Translations under genes and position numbers: made by a program
NCBI GenBank assembly: GCA_963969495.1
Contig: OZ018321.1
Span: 65,485,035 to 65,549,034, forward strand
Origin: Ceratothoa steindachneri
Lineage: Eukaryota > Arthropoda > Malacostraca > Isopoda > Cymothoidae
Length of the DNA stretch: 64,000 bases
Direction: 5' to 3'
The notes under the pieces: generated by a model
The model's input: the letters and a program-made list of their open reading frames with translations, nothing else
Database searches by the model: none
Told to the model about the DNA's origin: nothing
In this document: one piece after another, positions 1 through 12,839 of the stretch
Layout of the letters: every line of letters starts with the position of its first letter
How positions within the stretch are numbered: position 1 is the first letter of the stretch

Positions 1-2190
1 TCCGTGTTTCAGAATCCTACAATGTTAGAATCCCGGTATCCCAGGACCTTGATTTCCGGGGGTTTCCCCGTATGCTCTTCCTTACCCCGTCTCTAATCCA
101 ATTGGATTAGCGAAAAATTTATAGTCACGCGATAAATCCCCTTCGAAAAGCGCGACAGGATAAAAAGTGTTTAGGATAAATAGCGGATCCTGTCATGCAA
201 GGGATATATCTGTTTTTGGGCGTGTTATCGTCTTGTTTGGGAAGATGGCCGAATAACAACAGGTAACATATTTCTGATTCCAGCCTTTATGTCTTTATTC
301 CACGTTGATTTGAGTAAATAGGGATTGTGATGTTAAGACATCACTAATAAGTAACTTTTATGGTTGAATCCATTTTTGTGTCAGTGAACTTGCCTCCCCC
401 TTATAAAAGGCATAGAAATTTCAAAACTGAGCTATTTGATGTTTTTTATGATATATTAAAATGGGTCAACGTCACCCCGTGAAACATTTGACTTAAAAGT
501 GTCCGAATGGATAATAGTGGTCTAAAGACCGTTTGTAAATGCTCTAATGGACAATGTGGTCAAATGAACGGTTTTTGTCTCCTATTCTGGTACAATCTGT
601 GAACTGCATTTCAACTAAAGTTAATAACATGCAAATATACAAAAGAAATTACGCAGCACCAATGATTACATTTAGACCGCTTTAAAGTGGGGAAGGTTCA
701 TGTATAATAGTGCAATCAGTATTTGGAATTCCTGAGGATTTTTGATAAGTGGAGAGGAACGGCTCGCATGTCCTCCACCCCTCTATTCCACATCTACATG
801 CGGGGAAGGAAAGAAGATGAGGAAGCCTGTGACTGACTTGCTTTTGGAGAAACTTCTCCCACTCCTGCCCTTCAGCAGAAGTGAACCGAAGGGGTAGTGC
901 TTGGTAGGAAGTCCGGAGCAAGGGTTCGTAGAAGGTTTATGGTAGAAGATGAAAAAGTGAAAATAAAAGAGATAAAGTTAGGTGAGAAGGTAGTATGAGC
1001 AACCTTGGTAGTCATATTTGAAAAAGGAATACCCGGGAACCTGCTGATTAATACGGATTCCGAACCACCGTACTGCATTTATTTATTATTCCTTATTCCT
1101 TTTAGACACTCGGAGTCCCTGAAATAGTCTGGTTTATAGTTATCTGGTGATCTGACCCATCTCTATCGCTCTCTCTCTGTTATTCTTATTCTCTTTCTAT
1201 TCAGTCTCAACCCATTTCATACCTACGAGTATCTCGTGTTTGGAGAACAAGCTAATTTCTGTCATTAGTTAGTTATTTTTAATTATATGTTTTAATTACC
1301 TTTCTTAAAAGGCGTTCAAACCGTTATTATTATTGTTTAGTTTCCATTCTCGGGTATGGAAGCGGGGGGGGTGGGAGAGTGTGTGTTAGTGTTATAATCA
1401 CAAACCGTATTCACCCTTCCTCTTTCTGCTCGTCATTTCGGTTGTCAATTTTGATAGTTATCGTTTCAAATCCAGTTATTTTGAATAATCCAGGTTGGAG
1501 ATAAGATCTAGTCAGTTAAATGGTTTGTCAGTTTCGGTTAGTTAATGTTTCAGATCTAGTTTTTGTTCCATAATCGGGTTGGAAATAAAATCTCCTAGTA
1601 AGGTCAATTATTGGTACGATTTACGTTTTTTGTTTTATTTTTATTAATCCTGTCTTATTTTCCTCAATAATTTTTACCTCTGAGTCACATTTTAATGTGT
1701 AACTTTCTACCTCGTTTCCTCTTTTTAGATTGTATAGAAGAAGATTCAGTAATTTTGGCTCGGTTTTCTTCTTTTGTTATCTTTAAGTGTATCTGTAATA
1801 TTTTTTCTTAGTTTATATAGTATTTTCTCTTGCAGCTTGCCAACCTTTTCTCTAGTATCTTCTTTGTTACTTACATGGTGATACTTCTATGTAGGTCTTT
1901 CTGTTTTCTTCTTTCGGTTCTTCTTTTAATTGTAATAAAACTACTCAATAGTAATAGCAATTTGAACCCCTTTTAACAAAGGTAATTAAAACATATAAAT
2001 AAAACAAACTAAATTATGAAAGAGATTAGCATCTCCCTTGTTCCTTTGGTATGCCGTGAGATATTGCAGCTGGATATAGCAGTCTGATTGCACTCTTGCA
2101 TTGGATTGTTACTTTTTGTTTTTTCTATTTAGTAATTTGAATTTATGCATGATTTTTAGATCTTGTAACGTTTCTTATACTCCTTCCATG
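1..2190. other. AT-rich stretch without recognised genes
   Basis: No reading frame here resembles a known family. The open frames are short (under 80 residues) and low in complexity. The sequence is T-rich between about 1,600 and 2,200, and a G run occurs near 1,364. It is probably intergenic or decayed repeat DNA. Confidence 0.5.
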
Positions 2191-2199
2191 ACGCTTTTC

Positions 2200-3110
2200 C
2201 AGTTCCCTTTGGTATTTATTTTCCTTTCTATAACTTTGGACACTGTTGAGTAAGGGTATCTGGTTTGTTCGATTATCACATCTTCAGTAAACGTCTTCCT
2301 ATAGGTACTATCTGATATTTGTTTATGCTTGTCTGTATCTTCCATTTTCTTTCGTATTCACTTATTATTTTTACTTCTTCCGCTGTCATTCTTGCTTTCA
2401 TTGGGGCATCACGGTATGGGAATCCACCAGTTGAGTCAAATCATCCGCGTACTGCATATCAATATTGAAGGGATTGCTCAGTTGTGGGATATCGCAGTAT
2501 AAATTGAGAAGAGGGTTTGAATTAAACATCCCCTTTGAGGCACCACTCATCTTAATTTGAATCCGGTGACTTTTGTCTTTCCTATGCTGACATATGTTGT
2601 TCTTCCTGTTACAGTCACATAAAATCCCAGCTAAGTTTTAGCTTAAACCCAGTTGCGTGATATACTACATCCTTTTATGCCAAACATTGTCGAAAACCTT
2701 TGAGACGTCTCTGCATACTATATCTACATATATAGTTCATTTTCATTTTTGCCAGCGATATCTTTCCTCTAATAACGCTTAATGCCATTTCTGTACGCCC
2801 AGTTTTCCAAAATAGTACTTACTGTAAATCGTTATATTGATTGTTTTCTTCAAGGTGTTCCGTTAGTCTATCATTTAATATTTTTATTAGTACTTTCTCT
2901 CCGAATTCCAAAAGTGAAATCGATCTATAGTTTCCTTTTACATTCGGAGGTTTTCCTGGTTTCGGGCTGAAAATTTTTGCTACCTTGAATTGGTTAGGGT
3001 AGTAACCCATATTCAGGTATATGTTAAATAGGTTCTTCAATCTCTGGATTACATTGCCTGGCGCTTTAATAAAGTTAATTCATGTGAGCCCTGTGAGACC
3101 GGGCGCTTTC
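2200..3110 (-). pseudogene. Jockey-like LINE reverse transcriptase remnant
   Basis: On the minus strand this stretch reads, with frameshifts, through conserved blocks of a non-LTR reverse transcriptase in the right order. First come GYYPNQFKVAKI and NYRSISLLEFGEKVL (2,819-3,040), the fingers. Next is SKVFDNVWHK near 2,690, then SGASKGMF near 2,545 (a decayed SGVPQGS-type block), and QYADDLTQ with the catalytic YADD at 2,440-2,451. A thumb-like ERKWKIQTSINKYQIV follows near 2,330. In a LINE this enzyme copies the element RNA at a nicked chromosomal target. It matches the LINE at 57.6-60.4 kb block for block, including YADDITQ and EKKWKIKANRQKF there, so both are one family. No endonuclease part is seen, so the copy is 5'-truncated and inactive. 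Confidence 0.8.
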
Positions 3111-3399
3111 AGTAAAAGTGATTTATAGGGAGCTTAGATAGTGGTTTTATTAGGTAGGTGAGGTTAGTAGCGTCAGGTAGTGGAGGCTTCATATGGGTAC
3201 GTCACCAGTTATGGGGATTACTCTTAAGTGGAATGCGGTAGCGAGGTTCTCCACGGTTTGGGTTGTGAACCATCCAAGTTTTAATCCGATCCGATGTTGC
3301 TTAACAGTGACGATCTCATTACAGGGCCACACGGCAACCTGACTCTGACCTGATGCAAACTCCAATTGTTTGAGGAACCATAATACTCTCCTTAGGATT

Positions 3400-3739
3400 G
3401 AGGTTAGAAAAGGAAATCTCAAACGTTGGAATTTCGGACTCTTTATTAGGGCGTAGACTCTGGTTGTTCGGCGTAAGATGAATTCGAAACGGGTGTGTCG
3501 TGTATTCGGCCGAGCCTATTCCTGTTTTGGGTTGGTATCTTAACTGTCTGCGATTGTGACTGCGACTGTGTCTGTGAAGATGCCTGTGAATCAGCTTGAC
3601 TGAATTACTGTATGATTGTCCCTCTCTTGGCCTACCCGAGATGGTATATAGGGTGGCACCCACCGTGGGTGTGGCTTACCATTTGCATAGTATGAGGCCT
3701 CATTGTCAAACCTATTCCACCTTGCACAGTAGCACTACA
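3400..3739. repeat. Family L LTR-like repeat, partial copy 1
   Basis: This segment shares ctctttattagggcgta and a flanking GGCGTAAG...CGAGACGGG-type stretch with 45.17-45.27 kb. Its right end (CCTATTCCACCTTG, then CACTACA) matches four other sites in the window. On the minus strand the conserved edge starts TGTAGT, as an LTR would. A 114-residue minus frame runs through it but resembles nothing known. Confidence 0.45.
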
Positions 3740-3959
3740 GATTTAAGTGCATTTTAAAGTTTATCTGTGTTAATTGTTGCTCCATTACCGTCCCTCTGAG
3801 TAATTATCAAATATTATACAAATAAAGACCGTCAACATTATAATATACCATTTGTGTTTACGTAAAACGAGTCAATAAGTTCATTCATATTTAAACAATT
3901 TAATGTCATTTTTTAGACTGCGCATTATTTTGCCTGAACTATTTTGTTTTTATTTTTGA

Positions 3960-4919
3960 ATTTATTGGTGGGAGGTGTCACTTGTTTATTGGTAAGATCA
4001 CTCCAAGGCTATTGGTATGCCAACTGTTTAATTTAGGTGGAATGAATCGTAATATTTGGCTTGAGGCTATTGGCGACTGCGGATTACGAAGTAGAATTTA
4101 ATCTGACTCTAGATGTACGCTAGTTATTCACTTATAGGCTGGCTAAGCGGTATCCGGCTTATTGCTTGTCAGAGGTAGGGAATCAGAAGAAAACGGAGGT
4201 TTTGTAGATTTTAGTTTTGGTCTTATAACCACCTAAGGTCTGTCAAGTGAAATTTCAGAGCTCTTAGTTCGTAGTGAGCTTACTTCATTGTAGCTGTTTA
4301 TCAGTGTTAATAGACTCAGTGTTTTTTGTATATCTCTCTTGTCAGACTGTTCTTGTATGTTTTTGCAAGCACTTTTATTCTAACTAAAATCTGAAGCGTG
4401 GCTCCGATACTCCAATCCGAAAGCTGGACGGAGCTTACCTGATTAGAGGGTATGTGCGTGTATAAGTTTAGGTGCGTGTGCACCAAGAGAATGTTTGAAT
4501 TAGGAAATCTGGCGGATCTTTATCAGGCCGATATCCGTAGCAAAATAAGATTTCGTCTTTCACGAATCCATGTCAGTGGCTGGTGGGTCAGACTCCCTTT
4601 CTATAACAGATTCATTACTGTTTGTGCGCAGCTGTTTTAATTGTCTTTGTTATCTCTGAGGCCAAACCGTAGGTTCGTACCTGTTTCCTAATGTGCATCA
4701 CCGTTTGTATGTTTAGCTCTGCATTGATACATTGATTATTATTGACTATCGACTTAGTGTTATTTACAAGTATTTGCCTTGTTTTGAATTAATTAACAGA
4801 TGGCATATAATTTAAATGTTTGATTTGTGTGCCCAATTCAAGATTTTATATGGTCAACGGGATGCTCAACTTGTGAGGTTCCTTATTGGCTCTATTCCAC
4901 CTTGTAATTGGGGACTACA
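3960..4919. repeat. Family L LTR-like repeat, copy 2
   Basis: The right end (TTGTGAGG, CTATTCCACCTTGTAATT, then GGACTACA) aligns with the right ends at 3,739, 8,345, about 45,880 and 62,134. The interior near 4,150-4,200 (TATCCGG...AGGGAATC...AACGGAGG) resembles 45.14-45.18 kb. No protein is encoded. An LTR or solo LTR on the minus strand is the best reading, but the left edge is not defined. Confidence 0.4.
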
Positions 4920-5700
4920 CATTAACTCAAGTAGACTTTATGTATCTATTCAAAGGGAATAGAAATGTAAGAATATAATATTTGGTTAGTGTTCTTAATT
5001 ATCAGTATCTATGTATATGAATATATATTAAGTGCAATACAATAATCCTTTTATATTTTGTTCTAATCAAATGAATGGAAGATCCGATGAAAAAAACAAA
5101 AGGCCCGAAGTGCCTAGAGAGAAAATAGCGATATTTGGCACCTTTGACAGATGGTTAAAAAATATAACCAATGAAATTATTCACATATATTTATATTTAT
5201 TCAAATATCAACAGTTCTATTGTTAGAAAAGAAAAACTTAAAATATATCAATTTTATTATTACTGAAAGACGTATAAATATAAAACGAATAAATTTAAAA
5301 GATCCTGTCAATAAAGAATACTGAATCCACTACCGAATATTTCTTTTAACCATAAAGAATCTCTGATCACCTTTACCCCAGCGTTTAATCAAGGAGGAGA
5401 AAGCTGGAGGGGGTTTATTTCGTAAGGGAGTAGAAGTTATACTCTTCATTAGGCTTATATTGGGTTACTTAGTTAATGAGATGCCAGGCGAGTACCAGTT
5501 TAGAGGAGGAATGACTGGGGTGAGCCTGGGTTACTCGATAAAGGTGACGGAAGAAGTCGTTTGAGGTCTTACCGTCAAGTTTGCTCTGACTCCCAAAGCT
5601 CTTACGGGAAATCCGCGTTTATTGGCTGGGTTCGAAAGGCATTTAGTTATCACTTGGTTAAATAAAGGATTAGAAATGAAAATGGTGTTTTGTAGGCTTT
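4920..5700. other. No gene recognised
   Basis: AT-rich sequence with short open frames only (64 residues at most). No repeat family, RNA gene or transposon motif was recognised. Confidence 0.4.
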
Positions 5701-6560
5701 ATCTAGGCTTAGGTATATATTAGTTGGGGCAAGCGAGAGAGTCGAGTCTTACGTGGTGTGAGGGAACCCCACGTGGAATATATTGAGCAGACGGAACTTC
5801 GACGCGCTGCAGAAGGCCCGATTAGGCCTAAATTGGTAAGCCTACCCCCTCCCTCCTTTCCACAAGCGGTAGCCTCGAAACGCGACCCCAACGATTCACG
5901 TTTACGCGGACTAGAATGGCCTCTGCAAGAAGGTTCTAGGCCATTCGAGAGTAGAGCTGTTTCCCGCTAACCCCCCTCGGGGAGAGCCTCGGACATAAAT
6001 AGTGTTCGACTTCCATGAAGAGACACAGAGTTAAGAAGTCTCGCCCAGAACCCAGAAGATCTCCCCATGGTTCCAAGTCAAGTGATAGCAACAAAGTAAA
6101 GTGACAGATGGACTATTTTGTGTATTTGGAATTAGCCCCAGCCAGGAGGTAATTCCACTGCACGATCACCCCGAGTGATTTTCCCGACTTCTTTCATCAA
6201 CTCCTGTCGAAGCCCTCCTCATTTCGGGTAGCCGAAATACTCTCCCCTGGACCAGAAGTTACCCCCCCCCCCAATTGCTTTTGGAGAACTGTCATCACTC
6301 CAACCTCCCGCTTTGAAGTCCGAGCGGCCTCACCTCAAGTGCAGAAGACATCCGTAAGCCAACCCCTCTCCCCCTTTTAGTAACTTAATTGAGTTAATCA
6401 CCCCCGTTCCCTATTTGAATAGTCTCCTCCGGGAATACCTTAAGTTCTAACTTCATAGCCTGATTTATAACTACAATTCCCCCTTTCATTTACTGATGTG
6501 ATTTTACCCATCAATTCTCTCATTATTTTTGTGTAAATAAAATTATATTTTTGTACACAC
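5700..6560 (+). repeat. Possible solo LTR, unclassified
   Basis: This GC-richer island (about 5,700-6,400) lies in AT-rich surroundings. It has a TATA-like CATAAATAG at about 5,995 and a poly(A)-signal-like AATAAA near 6,537, with no coding sequence between. This pyrimidine-rich layout resembles the LTRs of the Gypsy copies in the window. No matching second copy or target duplication was found, so the call is tentative. Confidence 0.25.
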
Positions 6561-7329
6561 CTCTTTAAATAACCTTGAGCTTTGCCATTGTCCATAATTT
6601 ACATGACCTCGTTGCACTCTCTCACTACTCAGCGCGTCTGAACTCGTGGTTTTCCGTCCCTTTTGTCGGTTCGCTTTCAAGTTATTGGTCCCTCCCTGAT
6701 AGATATAATATGGTAATGTTGAAATAATGTAATGTCTTATTATGACACGCGTTTTCTTTTGTAAATTTCCCTCTAAGTTAGATAATTAGGGCTATAGACG
6801 GTGGGATTTAGGGACGAGGAACTGACACGTAACGCCAATAAGATTAAATTGAATCCGGAATCAAGAAGGATAAATGTATCCTACTACTGATAGTGATGTT
6901 ATTCTCTTGGACATTCTCTGCTTGTCTTATTTATATGAACCTCCATTAAGGGGGCGTCATTTAGCTATCCTTAAGGGAACACCAAATTTATTTTTTCAAC
7001 TTTAGACGACGTTAGATTATCATATAGAAAATTAAAGTTCATTAAAAGCCCTTTCATTATTATCAAATCATAATAACTTACGGCGCCTTTTTGATATACA
7101 GGGGGTTCTTTTAGAGCTGACCCCTTGAAACCTGATATCATATAAATGGCTATAGAATTACTAGAAATTAAGCATTCATATTGAATTCACTACCAAAAGA
7201 TGTATATATGATTTAGTTATAATCTTAAATCAATTTTCTTTAGTTCCATTAAAATTTATGTTAATAGTGGACTAACACATATTTTTCGGACAAGGTCAAC
7301 TATAGACTTTGTTCTGAAATTTAGTTCAA
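6561..7329. other. No gene recognised
   Basis: AT-rich sequence without recognisable coding, RNA or transposon features. Confidence 0.4.
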
Positions 7330-7404
7330 TCTATGTTCGAATGATGCTAAAATAATAAACCAGTTCTTAGGCGCCAGTTTTTTGTAGCAAATATTTAAAA
7401 TCGC

Positions 7405-7755
7405 ATGGTATAGTTTTGCGTTTTGTTCCCAAATCTACTTTAAATATCTAGGGAGAATTTCCATGAATGTATAAAATTTTGAATTATCATAATTTTCACT
7501 ATGTTCTAGTCATGTTGCCCAAACAAAATATATACTATAAAAAAGTGCAGCAAATTTGCAATAAAATGATATAAAAATCAATGGTGTATTTTGTTTGGTT
7601 TTTCACAAATTAACTTCAAATATCTAAGAAAGGGTACACAAATGTATACAATTTTGCATTATCTTAATTTTCACTATGTTCTACTCATGTTGGTAAAAAA
7701 AAAATTACCATAAAAAATGAATAAAATTTGCAATAAAATGATATACAAATCCAAA
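7405..7755. repeat. Tandem repeat, period about 175 bp, two copies
   Basis: The block AATTTTCACTATGTTCTA occurs at 7,491 and again at 7,666, a spacing of 175 bp. Flanking sequence matches in the same register: CAAATATCTA and AATGTATA to the left, GCAAATTTGCAATAAAATGATAT to the right in part. A degenerate partial third unit may lie just upstream (7,380-7,420). The unit is AT-rich and non-coding, like a satellite monomer. Confidence 0.65.
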
Positions 7756-7949
7756 AATTGAGAATTTTGAATGAAAGAATTTGAAAAGTGACTAATGAAA
7801 ATATGTGGTATCCCCTTATCCGAGTGCAAGGAGGAGCATTCCAGTTTAAAATATGTTCGTTTGTTCCTTTGTGAAACTGCTGGGTGGAGTCAAAGGGTCT
7901 GTGTGTTTCAATTTGGACACATTTGGCAGCATCTAGGCTGGCATTGATA

Positions 7950-8345
7950 GAGAGGTGATAGCAAAGTTGATTTTGTCGGTTGCAGGTCCACGTCAACATT
8001 AGCTGGTCAAACCCGACACCGTTCAGGCTACCTCGTTATTTTGTATCAAGACCTTTCGGCTCACAGCTGTTTCCTTGCCTGCATATGTTTGTACATTCGT
8101 GTGTAAAACTCCAACTATTCACTTGCCTTCTTAAGCTCATGTTTTTCTTAATACATGTACAATTGTGATTTAACATTATATATAAGTACATCGCTTTATT
8201 CCAAATTAGTTCATTGCTACTAAATGACATGTTATTTTAGTAGTTAATATGTGTGCCAAATTTCAAGATCTTATAGATCCAACAGAGTTCATTTGGGAGG
8301 TTTCTCGTTGAGCCTACTTCACCTTGCAATTTAAGAGTCGCTACA
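7950..8345. repeat. Family L LTR-like repeat, copy 3
   Basis: Sequence from about 8,130 to 8,345 aligns with 45.69-45.88 kb. Shared blocks are TTCTTAA.ACATGTACA, TTCATTGCTACTA, TGTTATTTTAG.AGTTAATATG and the right end CACCTTGCAATTT...CTACA. The right boundary at 8,345 coincides with that of the other copies. No open reading frame of note. Confidence 0.45.
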
Positions 8346-9990
8346 GTGCCTCGACCCCAGACGAAACAGAACCTATCACTCTTGACCCAGGAGCTCAACT
8401 ATACTTGATCTACCACACCTGGAATCTCATAGAGTTTATAACAATCACGTGTGTTTTCCTCCATAACAGGAGCACACCCATAACGCATTCCAACGAAGGC
8501 AAGGAATACAGTATATAAATGCTTCTAAAATGTAGAGGCATAGGAGGAAGTAGAAACGAGAATATACAAATTTAACTATGCTTACTATCACTACTAGATA
8601 TCCAAGCCCAATATTACCTGAATCCCACCCCCACTAACCTGTTCCTGATATTTTACGACTTGCCAGCATATTTTTTTATTCTTAGAAAAGTTATTCCCCA
8701 TTTTACCCTATTATGGTTGTGTCCATTTTTTCCCAACAAATCCATGTTTTGCCTCCCTTTCTCTCCCACCCATTTCTTAGTCGATGGCATAAGTACATTG
8801 GAGTCACTCCTTAAATTGAGCCACTCTCCAAGTGGAAAAGAAAGCACATGGCCTGGCTACCCACCTCCCTCTTCCCCCCCTATTTCATGGGGGTTGTCCC
8901 TCACTCATACCCAATGGGCTAAGATCACTGGTTCCGCATTTTCCTTGTTGGGGTCGGGGGAATGATCAACACCCTTGCTTAAAACTATCAAAGCGCTGTT
9001 GTTCTGGAGGAGGTTACAATTCAACTATAGGCCCCAAAGTGCCCGATAAATGTCGACCAGATCTGTGACGCTACTCAATGAACCACCGTCTCATGTAGGC
9101 ACGAATCTTCTTCCAGTACTGTCTCAAGTGTATCTGGATCACCTAATGCTTCGTCCCTTTTAAGTTTAATTTGTTCGTGAGATCTGTGTGGTTCTCAAGG
9201 TTAGAGCATTTTTAGGTTCTTTAGCCAAGGGGAGAAGTGGGTCAGCAACTTTAAATCTCTTTATTCAACCATCATCTCAACTTCAACAAAACTAACTGAA
9301 TTAATGAGGTTAATTTGAAGGCTGACTCTCGTCATAGTATTTTCCCCTCTAAAGAAGAAAATATATCTTTTCAACACCTTATTCCAACTCTTCGGTTGAC
9401 CTTTTTTTATTCATATCCTATTTTCTCTCATCCACTTTTCAATTCAGCTAATACGTTGGTTCCACCTTAGAAACAAAGGCATCTGAATTCAAATTATCAT
9501 TTTGGGGTCTCTCTTCCACTATGAGAAGGACGGATGGAGCAACTTATTTTTATAAATATTTTTAAATTTCCTGATAAATAAAACGTAACCCAACGAACAC
9601 ATCTTCACTCGTCACTACTAGTTTGGAAACAATGGTTCGTATACAAGTAAATAAAGTAAAGAAAATGTATATAAATTATAATGTATAGCCTGATTAGTCA
9701 ACAAAGAATTCTTTGTTGATTAGGGAGGAAGTGGTCGCATTACTCTCTTGAACGAACGCCCACCTAGCAACAAAGGCAAGTTCCCTTTGCGAAGAATACC
9801 TCACCCAGGAGCTTTTACACATAGGATTTTATTCACAAAAGTGGCCTTGGAGATGTGAACTATCGAGTCAGAAATGTGAACGAAAGGATCTATTCATTTC
9901 CATTATTCCCTATATCTGCAACCTGCGAGGCTGTAATGAAAAGTGATGATACCAAAATCACTCAATGAAATTTAGACATGAAATTAGTAG
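8346..9990. other. No gene recognised
   Basis: The longest open frame is 101 residues (8,660-8,965, plus). It is proline- and serine-rich, resembles no known family and overlaps another frame of similar composition. No RNA gene or transposon motif was recognised. Confidence 0.4.
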
Positions 9991-9994
9991 TTAT

Positions 9995-10216
<222 letters not shown>

Positions 10217-10779
10217 ACGAGCTATCACGCGAAATTTAAATTTGCTATACCGTAAAGGATTCAATAAGTCAAAGTTATGACTAAGACAACTGTGCGTGAC
10301 TTCTTATCGTGATCATTAAATCTTATTAGATCCTCATTTATTTGATAAAAGTCCTCACAAATTGATGTTGATTTAGGGTAATTATTTAGGAAGATGTACA
10401 TTTAATTATACTAAGTCAGGGCGGAAAAATGTAACCGAATAATAGCTCGGGTTTTGCATCCACGATATGGTAGAAAATGCGAAATGATATTGGTCATTCT
10501 GAACTAAAGTAATTTTAGTATTAGCCGTAGTGTACATATTAAAAGTTCAATGCAAATGGAAGCTTATTTTATGACTCTCATTTATCGATCACCATTCGGA
10601 GACCAGGGGTGTGGATCAATTTCACCTTCCGCATTAGACTATTGGCTGTCGATGAGTTAAACTAGCATTCATAGTCAAGCTTCGAACGAACAAAGAATCT
10701 GTTGAAATGTAAGACACTTGCCATATATCCACCCAAAGTAGTGAATTTCATGGAACTAAAAATATCCATGGTGCTGGTA

Positions 10780-12170
10780 CAAGGACCCTAAGGCTGTGGA
10801 ACCATGCCAATCCACCACTTCTAGGCAAGTCTTGTTTAGGAACAAGTCTGAGTCAGGATGGACCCGTAGATGGCGGTACAAATGAACCACCTTAATCTTA
10901 GTCTAGACCCCCAGAAACCTGTCCGCTTCGAAATAGCAAGAGATGTGATTCCATGCCTGTTGGAATCAATGCTCTATAGTTGGTATCTGGGCCATACTAA
11001 GAGAGATTGAAAGGTAGTCAACGCAGACTGTAGCGAAAATATCTTCCAGTAGCACTGAGGTAATAATATTTAAGGCTCTGAAAAAGAATGTCATAATATT
11101 GACACTTCCCTGCAGGGTGCATTCTTCCTAACTCGTTCGGCCGAAAAGGGCTCCACTTATCCGTATTGGGAATCGACGATCTCGCAGATAATCAGAGACA
11201 AAAATTGGGAGGCGTTCCTCATCGTGTAGAACGCCTCCTATCCCGGTGTAGTTGCACTGTCACTGCCTGGAAAGACGCATTTATAGCAAATAAAAGAACG
11301 GTAGCTTCATGCCGCGTGTATATCGGGCATCCTCCTGCCACACACCAACCTGTGTTGTTGGCTCGCAAATCACTCATACTCCTGGAGGGTGGACCCGGGA
11401 GGGGCGGGGGGGAGGACCCGCCCAGCATTTTCTAATTTTTTAATGCACAAAAATGGATAACGGTGAATGGAAGATGACAAGTCTCCGCAGCTCTTTCCAG
11501 CTGGCCCGGAGTCAACCAGAATCCAATTGAACGAATAATCTGTCTAAGCTCGCTCGGAAGAGATGCAGGGACCCTCTTCAAAGAGAAGACTCTTACAGGA
11601 ATAAACGTAGGCTTCCTGAAGTAATAACCGTCGGTGCTGTTGGCTGAACAAGGCACTGTAAGCCCTGTAGCCTCGAGGAATTATTGGGGTCAGGTGGGCT
11701 ATCTAGACGAGTAGTTTCCTACCTCCGCTTCGAAATCTTTGGTGGACTGGGCTGATTCAGGTGTAGAGTCCTTCTGTTGAAGGGTTCCTTGTCTCCAAGT
11801 CACCTAGTCAAGTGGTAGGTAGGGGTGTAGGAGCCCAAGCTATATTTTTGCTGGCCACCTTTAGGATGAAAACTTTAGACACCCTGAAAAACAGCCTCAC
11901 GACCACTTTCAGTGGGAGTTGCCATCATTGAGTCTAAAAGCCTCTATGGAGTCGAGGATCCCTTGAGCTTTACTTAGACCGGTCATGCTGGCGGATAGAA
12001 TTCAGCCCGTTTTAGCTGAGTTCGAGTGTGAAACGTTTTAGTTGCCAGCTTTACGAGAGGAACACCAAGTGAGGGGAAAGCCCTGGAGATGGGTTATGAT
12101 TGGGCTCAGCAAAGACTTTGCTCGTAGGTCTGGAGGGGGCAAGAGCAGGCTACTATTTAAAATAGAGGCA
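10780..12170 (-). pseudogene. Family J Jockey-like LINE, rearranged fragment
   Basis: Three parts of one LINE family lie here on the minus strand. ORF1 sequence covers about 11,430-12,150 and includes FIPVRVFSLKRVPAS, matching AIPVRIFSPKRSPAS at 54.4 kb. The start of the endonuclease (NASFQAVTVQLHRDR, about 11,235-11,285) follows. RT sequence lies at 10,800-11,240, with CVDYLSISLSMA near 11,010 corresponding to YVDDLSISFGAA of the copy at 28.2 kb. The rest of the endonuclease and the RT fingers are missing between about 11,220 and 11,240, so the copy is internally deleted. Stops and frameshifts rule out function. Confidence 0.65.
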
Positions 12171-12579
12171 TAAGATGTTCCAGGTAGCACGGGCGAGCCA
12201 GTATCAGGTATCAAGTTGGAACGAAAATAATGAGTGCTTTTCTAGAATAAAGTTTTAGATGGTATTTATTAAAGTAGAGCTTCTTTTTATCTTTTAATAA
12301 TGTTACAATAAGTAAATTATACCGAGATCTTTCAGATTCTAAAAGATATTTTTGATACGCCTCTTCAATATTTAACCCAATTTTTGTCCCACCTAAATAT
12401 AACATTAAACATGTTTTACTCTATGAGGTTGATACAGGTGTCAATGTAAGTACAGTGGCAAAGTCTATTCAGAGTACTTATGGGGATGATGCAATAAAAA
12501 AAAGAAGTCACACGAAGTTGTTTTCCCTGTTCTGAAGTGGGGATTTGAGTCCTTAAGAGCTCAATTCCGAAGAGTTACA
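12171..12579. other. No gene recognised
   Basis: AT-rich, with a 64-residue lysine-rich open frame on minus that resembles no family. It may be host DNA beyond the CR1 3' end. Confidence 0.35.
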
Positions 12580-12839
12580 ACAAGCTACAAGGATAAGAAG
12601 TACCATAAAAGACCTTACGGTCAATTCAGAGAGGGTAGCTTTGGACTAGCAGTCGAACAGGCACAGTTCTATTCAACGGCTTACGTGCCAAGACGGCCAC
12701 TTTTTAAGAGTGTGTCCAGTCCTGACTTGAACTGATCAACAGACTTGCTGTTGACAACTTCCACTGGAAGTGCGTTCCACCTACCACAGAGAAGGCGGTG
12801 GTATGGTACCTTATCGAAGGCTTTTTAAAAAGCTAAGTA
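12580..12839 (-). pseudogene. CR1-like LINE, 3' part (RT block and C-terminus)
   Basis: Reading minus from the mariner edge, the sequence gives AF-KAFDKVPYHRLL, the RT block that contains the first catalytic aspartate in CR1-like enzymes. It then jumps to GRWNALPVEVVNS and VDQFKSGLDTLLKSG, the typical C-terminus of CR1-like ORF2, and a stop near 12,690. The RT palm and thumb in between are missing, so the LINE had an internal deletion. The 3' untranslated region follows, and a copy of it lies at 9,995-10,082. The 5' part continues at 14,223 beyond the mariner. Confidence 0.75.
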
